Assembly (NCBI GenBank): GCA_013396655.1
Contig: WBMV01000457.1
Span: 62,001-126,000 of the forward strand
Source of the DNA: Campylorhamphus procurvoides
Taxonomy: Eukaryota; Chordata; Aves; Passeriformes; Dendrocolaptidae
Length of the DNA stretch: 64,000 nt
Reading direction: 5' to 3'
Below the pieces are notes generated by a model, which ran no database searches, was not told the origin of the DNA, and saw only the letters and a list, made by a program, of their open reading frames with translations. How positions within the stretch are numbered: the first letter of the stretch is position 1; each line of letters opens with the position of its first letter. The position numbers and the translations under genes are program-made. Of the stretch, positions 63,590-64,000 are shown piece by piece.

Positions 63590-64000
63590 TCCAGAGCAAT
63601 TAAGGTTGGAAGGGAGCTCTTGACATCATCTAGTCCAACCCTCCTGCTCAAGTAAGGTCAGCTACTGCAGGTTGCCCAGGACCATGTCCAGTCAGGTTTT
63701 CAGTATTCTATACAGAAGACTTCACAGCTCCTCCGTGCAGCCAGCTCCAGTTTTTCATCACCATCACAGTAAAAAAGTGTTTTCCTGTGTTCAGATTGAA
63801 TTTCCTGGGGTTTAATTTCTATTGATTGTCTCTTGTCCTGTCGGTGGGCACCACTGAAAAGTATCTGTCTCCTTCAGTACCTCCCATCAGGTATTTTTAC
63901 CCATGGATAAGATCACTCCAAGCCTTCTCTTCTCCAGACTGACGTCTCTCAGCTCTCTCTTCCTTTTATCACATGAAAGATGTTCAAGCCTGTTAATTAT
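63590..64000 (-). mobile_element. CR1 LINE fragment, cut by window edge
   Basis: Antisense CR1 starting at its 3' end ('TTAAGGTTGGAAGGGAGCTC'), continuing with 'CATCTAGTCCAACCC', 'CATGTCCAGTCAGG' and 'TTCTCTTCTCCAG'. It extends past the window, so its length is unknown. Confidence 0.85.

Larger units (their letters stand above)
62480..64000 (+). other. SNX16: SNX16 intron, truncated by window edge
   Basis: It starts at the GTAAGT donor. It contains two antisense CR1 pieces (62,872-62,960 and 63,590-64,000). The next SNX16 exon is not in the window. Confidence 0.8.

Noticed and set aside
1..64000. CRISPR arrays, operons, prophage or other prokaryotic systems
   Set aside because: No regularly spaced repeats or dense gene arrangement exist. 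CR1 elements, a solo LTR, introns and a CpG island show a vertebrate genome.

Overview
The window looks like a piece of a bird genome, possibly a passerine. The DNA is AT-rich and gene-poor. It carries several truncated CR1 LINEs, the dominant retrotransposon of birds, and one solitary avian ERV-type LTR. The only protein-coding gene I can support is the 5' part of SNX16 (sorting nexin 16) on the + strand. I identify it by remembered similarity to vertebrate SNX16, with splice sites that keep the reading frame across four coding exons.

Layout: 1-42,400 is a gene-poor flank. It holds CR1 fragments at about 1-275 (-), 17,848-17,912 (+, weak), 21,620-23,698 (+), 30,115-31,345 (-) and 37,480-39,110 (-). 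It also holds a solo LTR at 10,726-11,306, a few simple repeats, two hairpin-forming palindromes and a 28-bp tandem duplication. I see no convincing exon there. In mammals SNX16 borders a large gene desert on its upstream side, and this flank fits that arrangement. From about 42,560 to 43,300 there is a CpG island with GC boxes, a potential G-quadruplex and a 53-base assembly gap (42,934-42,986). It is the likely SNX16 promoter and first-exon region. Two CACGTGA boxes lie just upstream.

SNX16 coding exons are 47,288-47,659 (with 5'UTR from 47,196), 51,934-52,020, 56,826-56,974 and 62,410-62,479. Together they encode about 226 residues: a serine-rich N-terminus and essentially the whole PX domain that binds PI3P on endosomes. 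The coiled coil and C-terminus lie past the right edge. The 5'UTR in the first coding exon carries a short upstream ORF in good initiation context and a second one that overlaps the SNX16 start out of frame, which suggests translational control. The introns hold three CR1 fragments, all antisense to the gene.

Most interesting points: the upstream ORFs; the two CR1 copies at 22 kb and 31 kb, which face each other in inverted orientation and share near-identical stretches broken by diverged ones (possible gene conversion); and the promoter gap flanked by G-quadruplex-prone sequence with paired E-boxes. I found no new biological system that I could defend.
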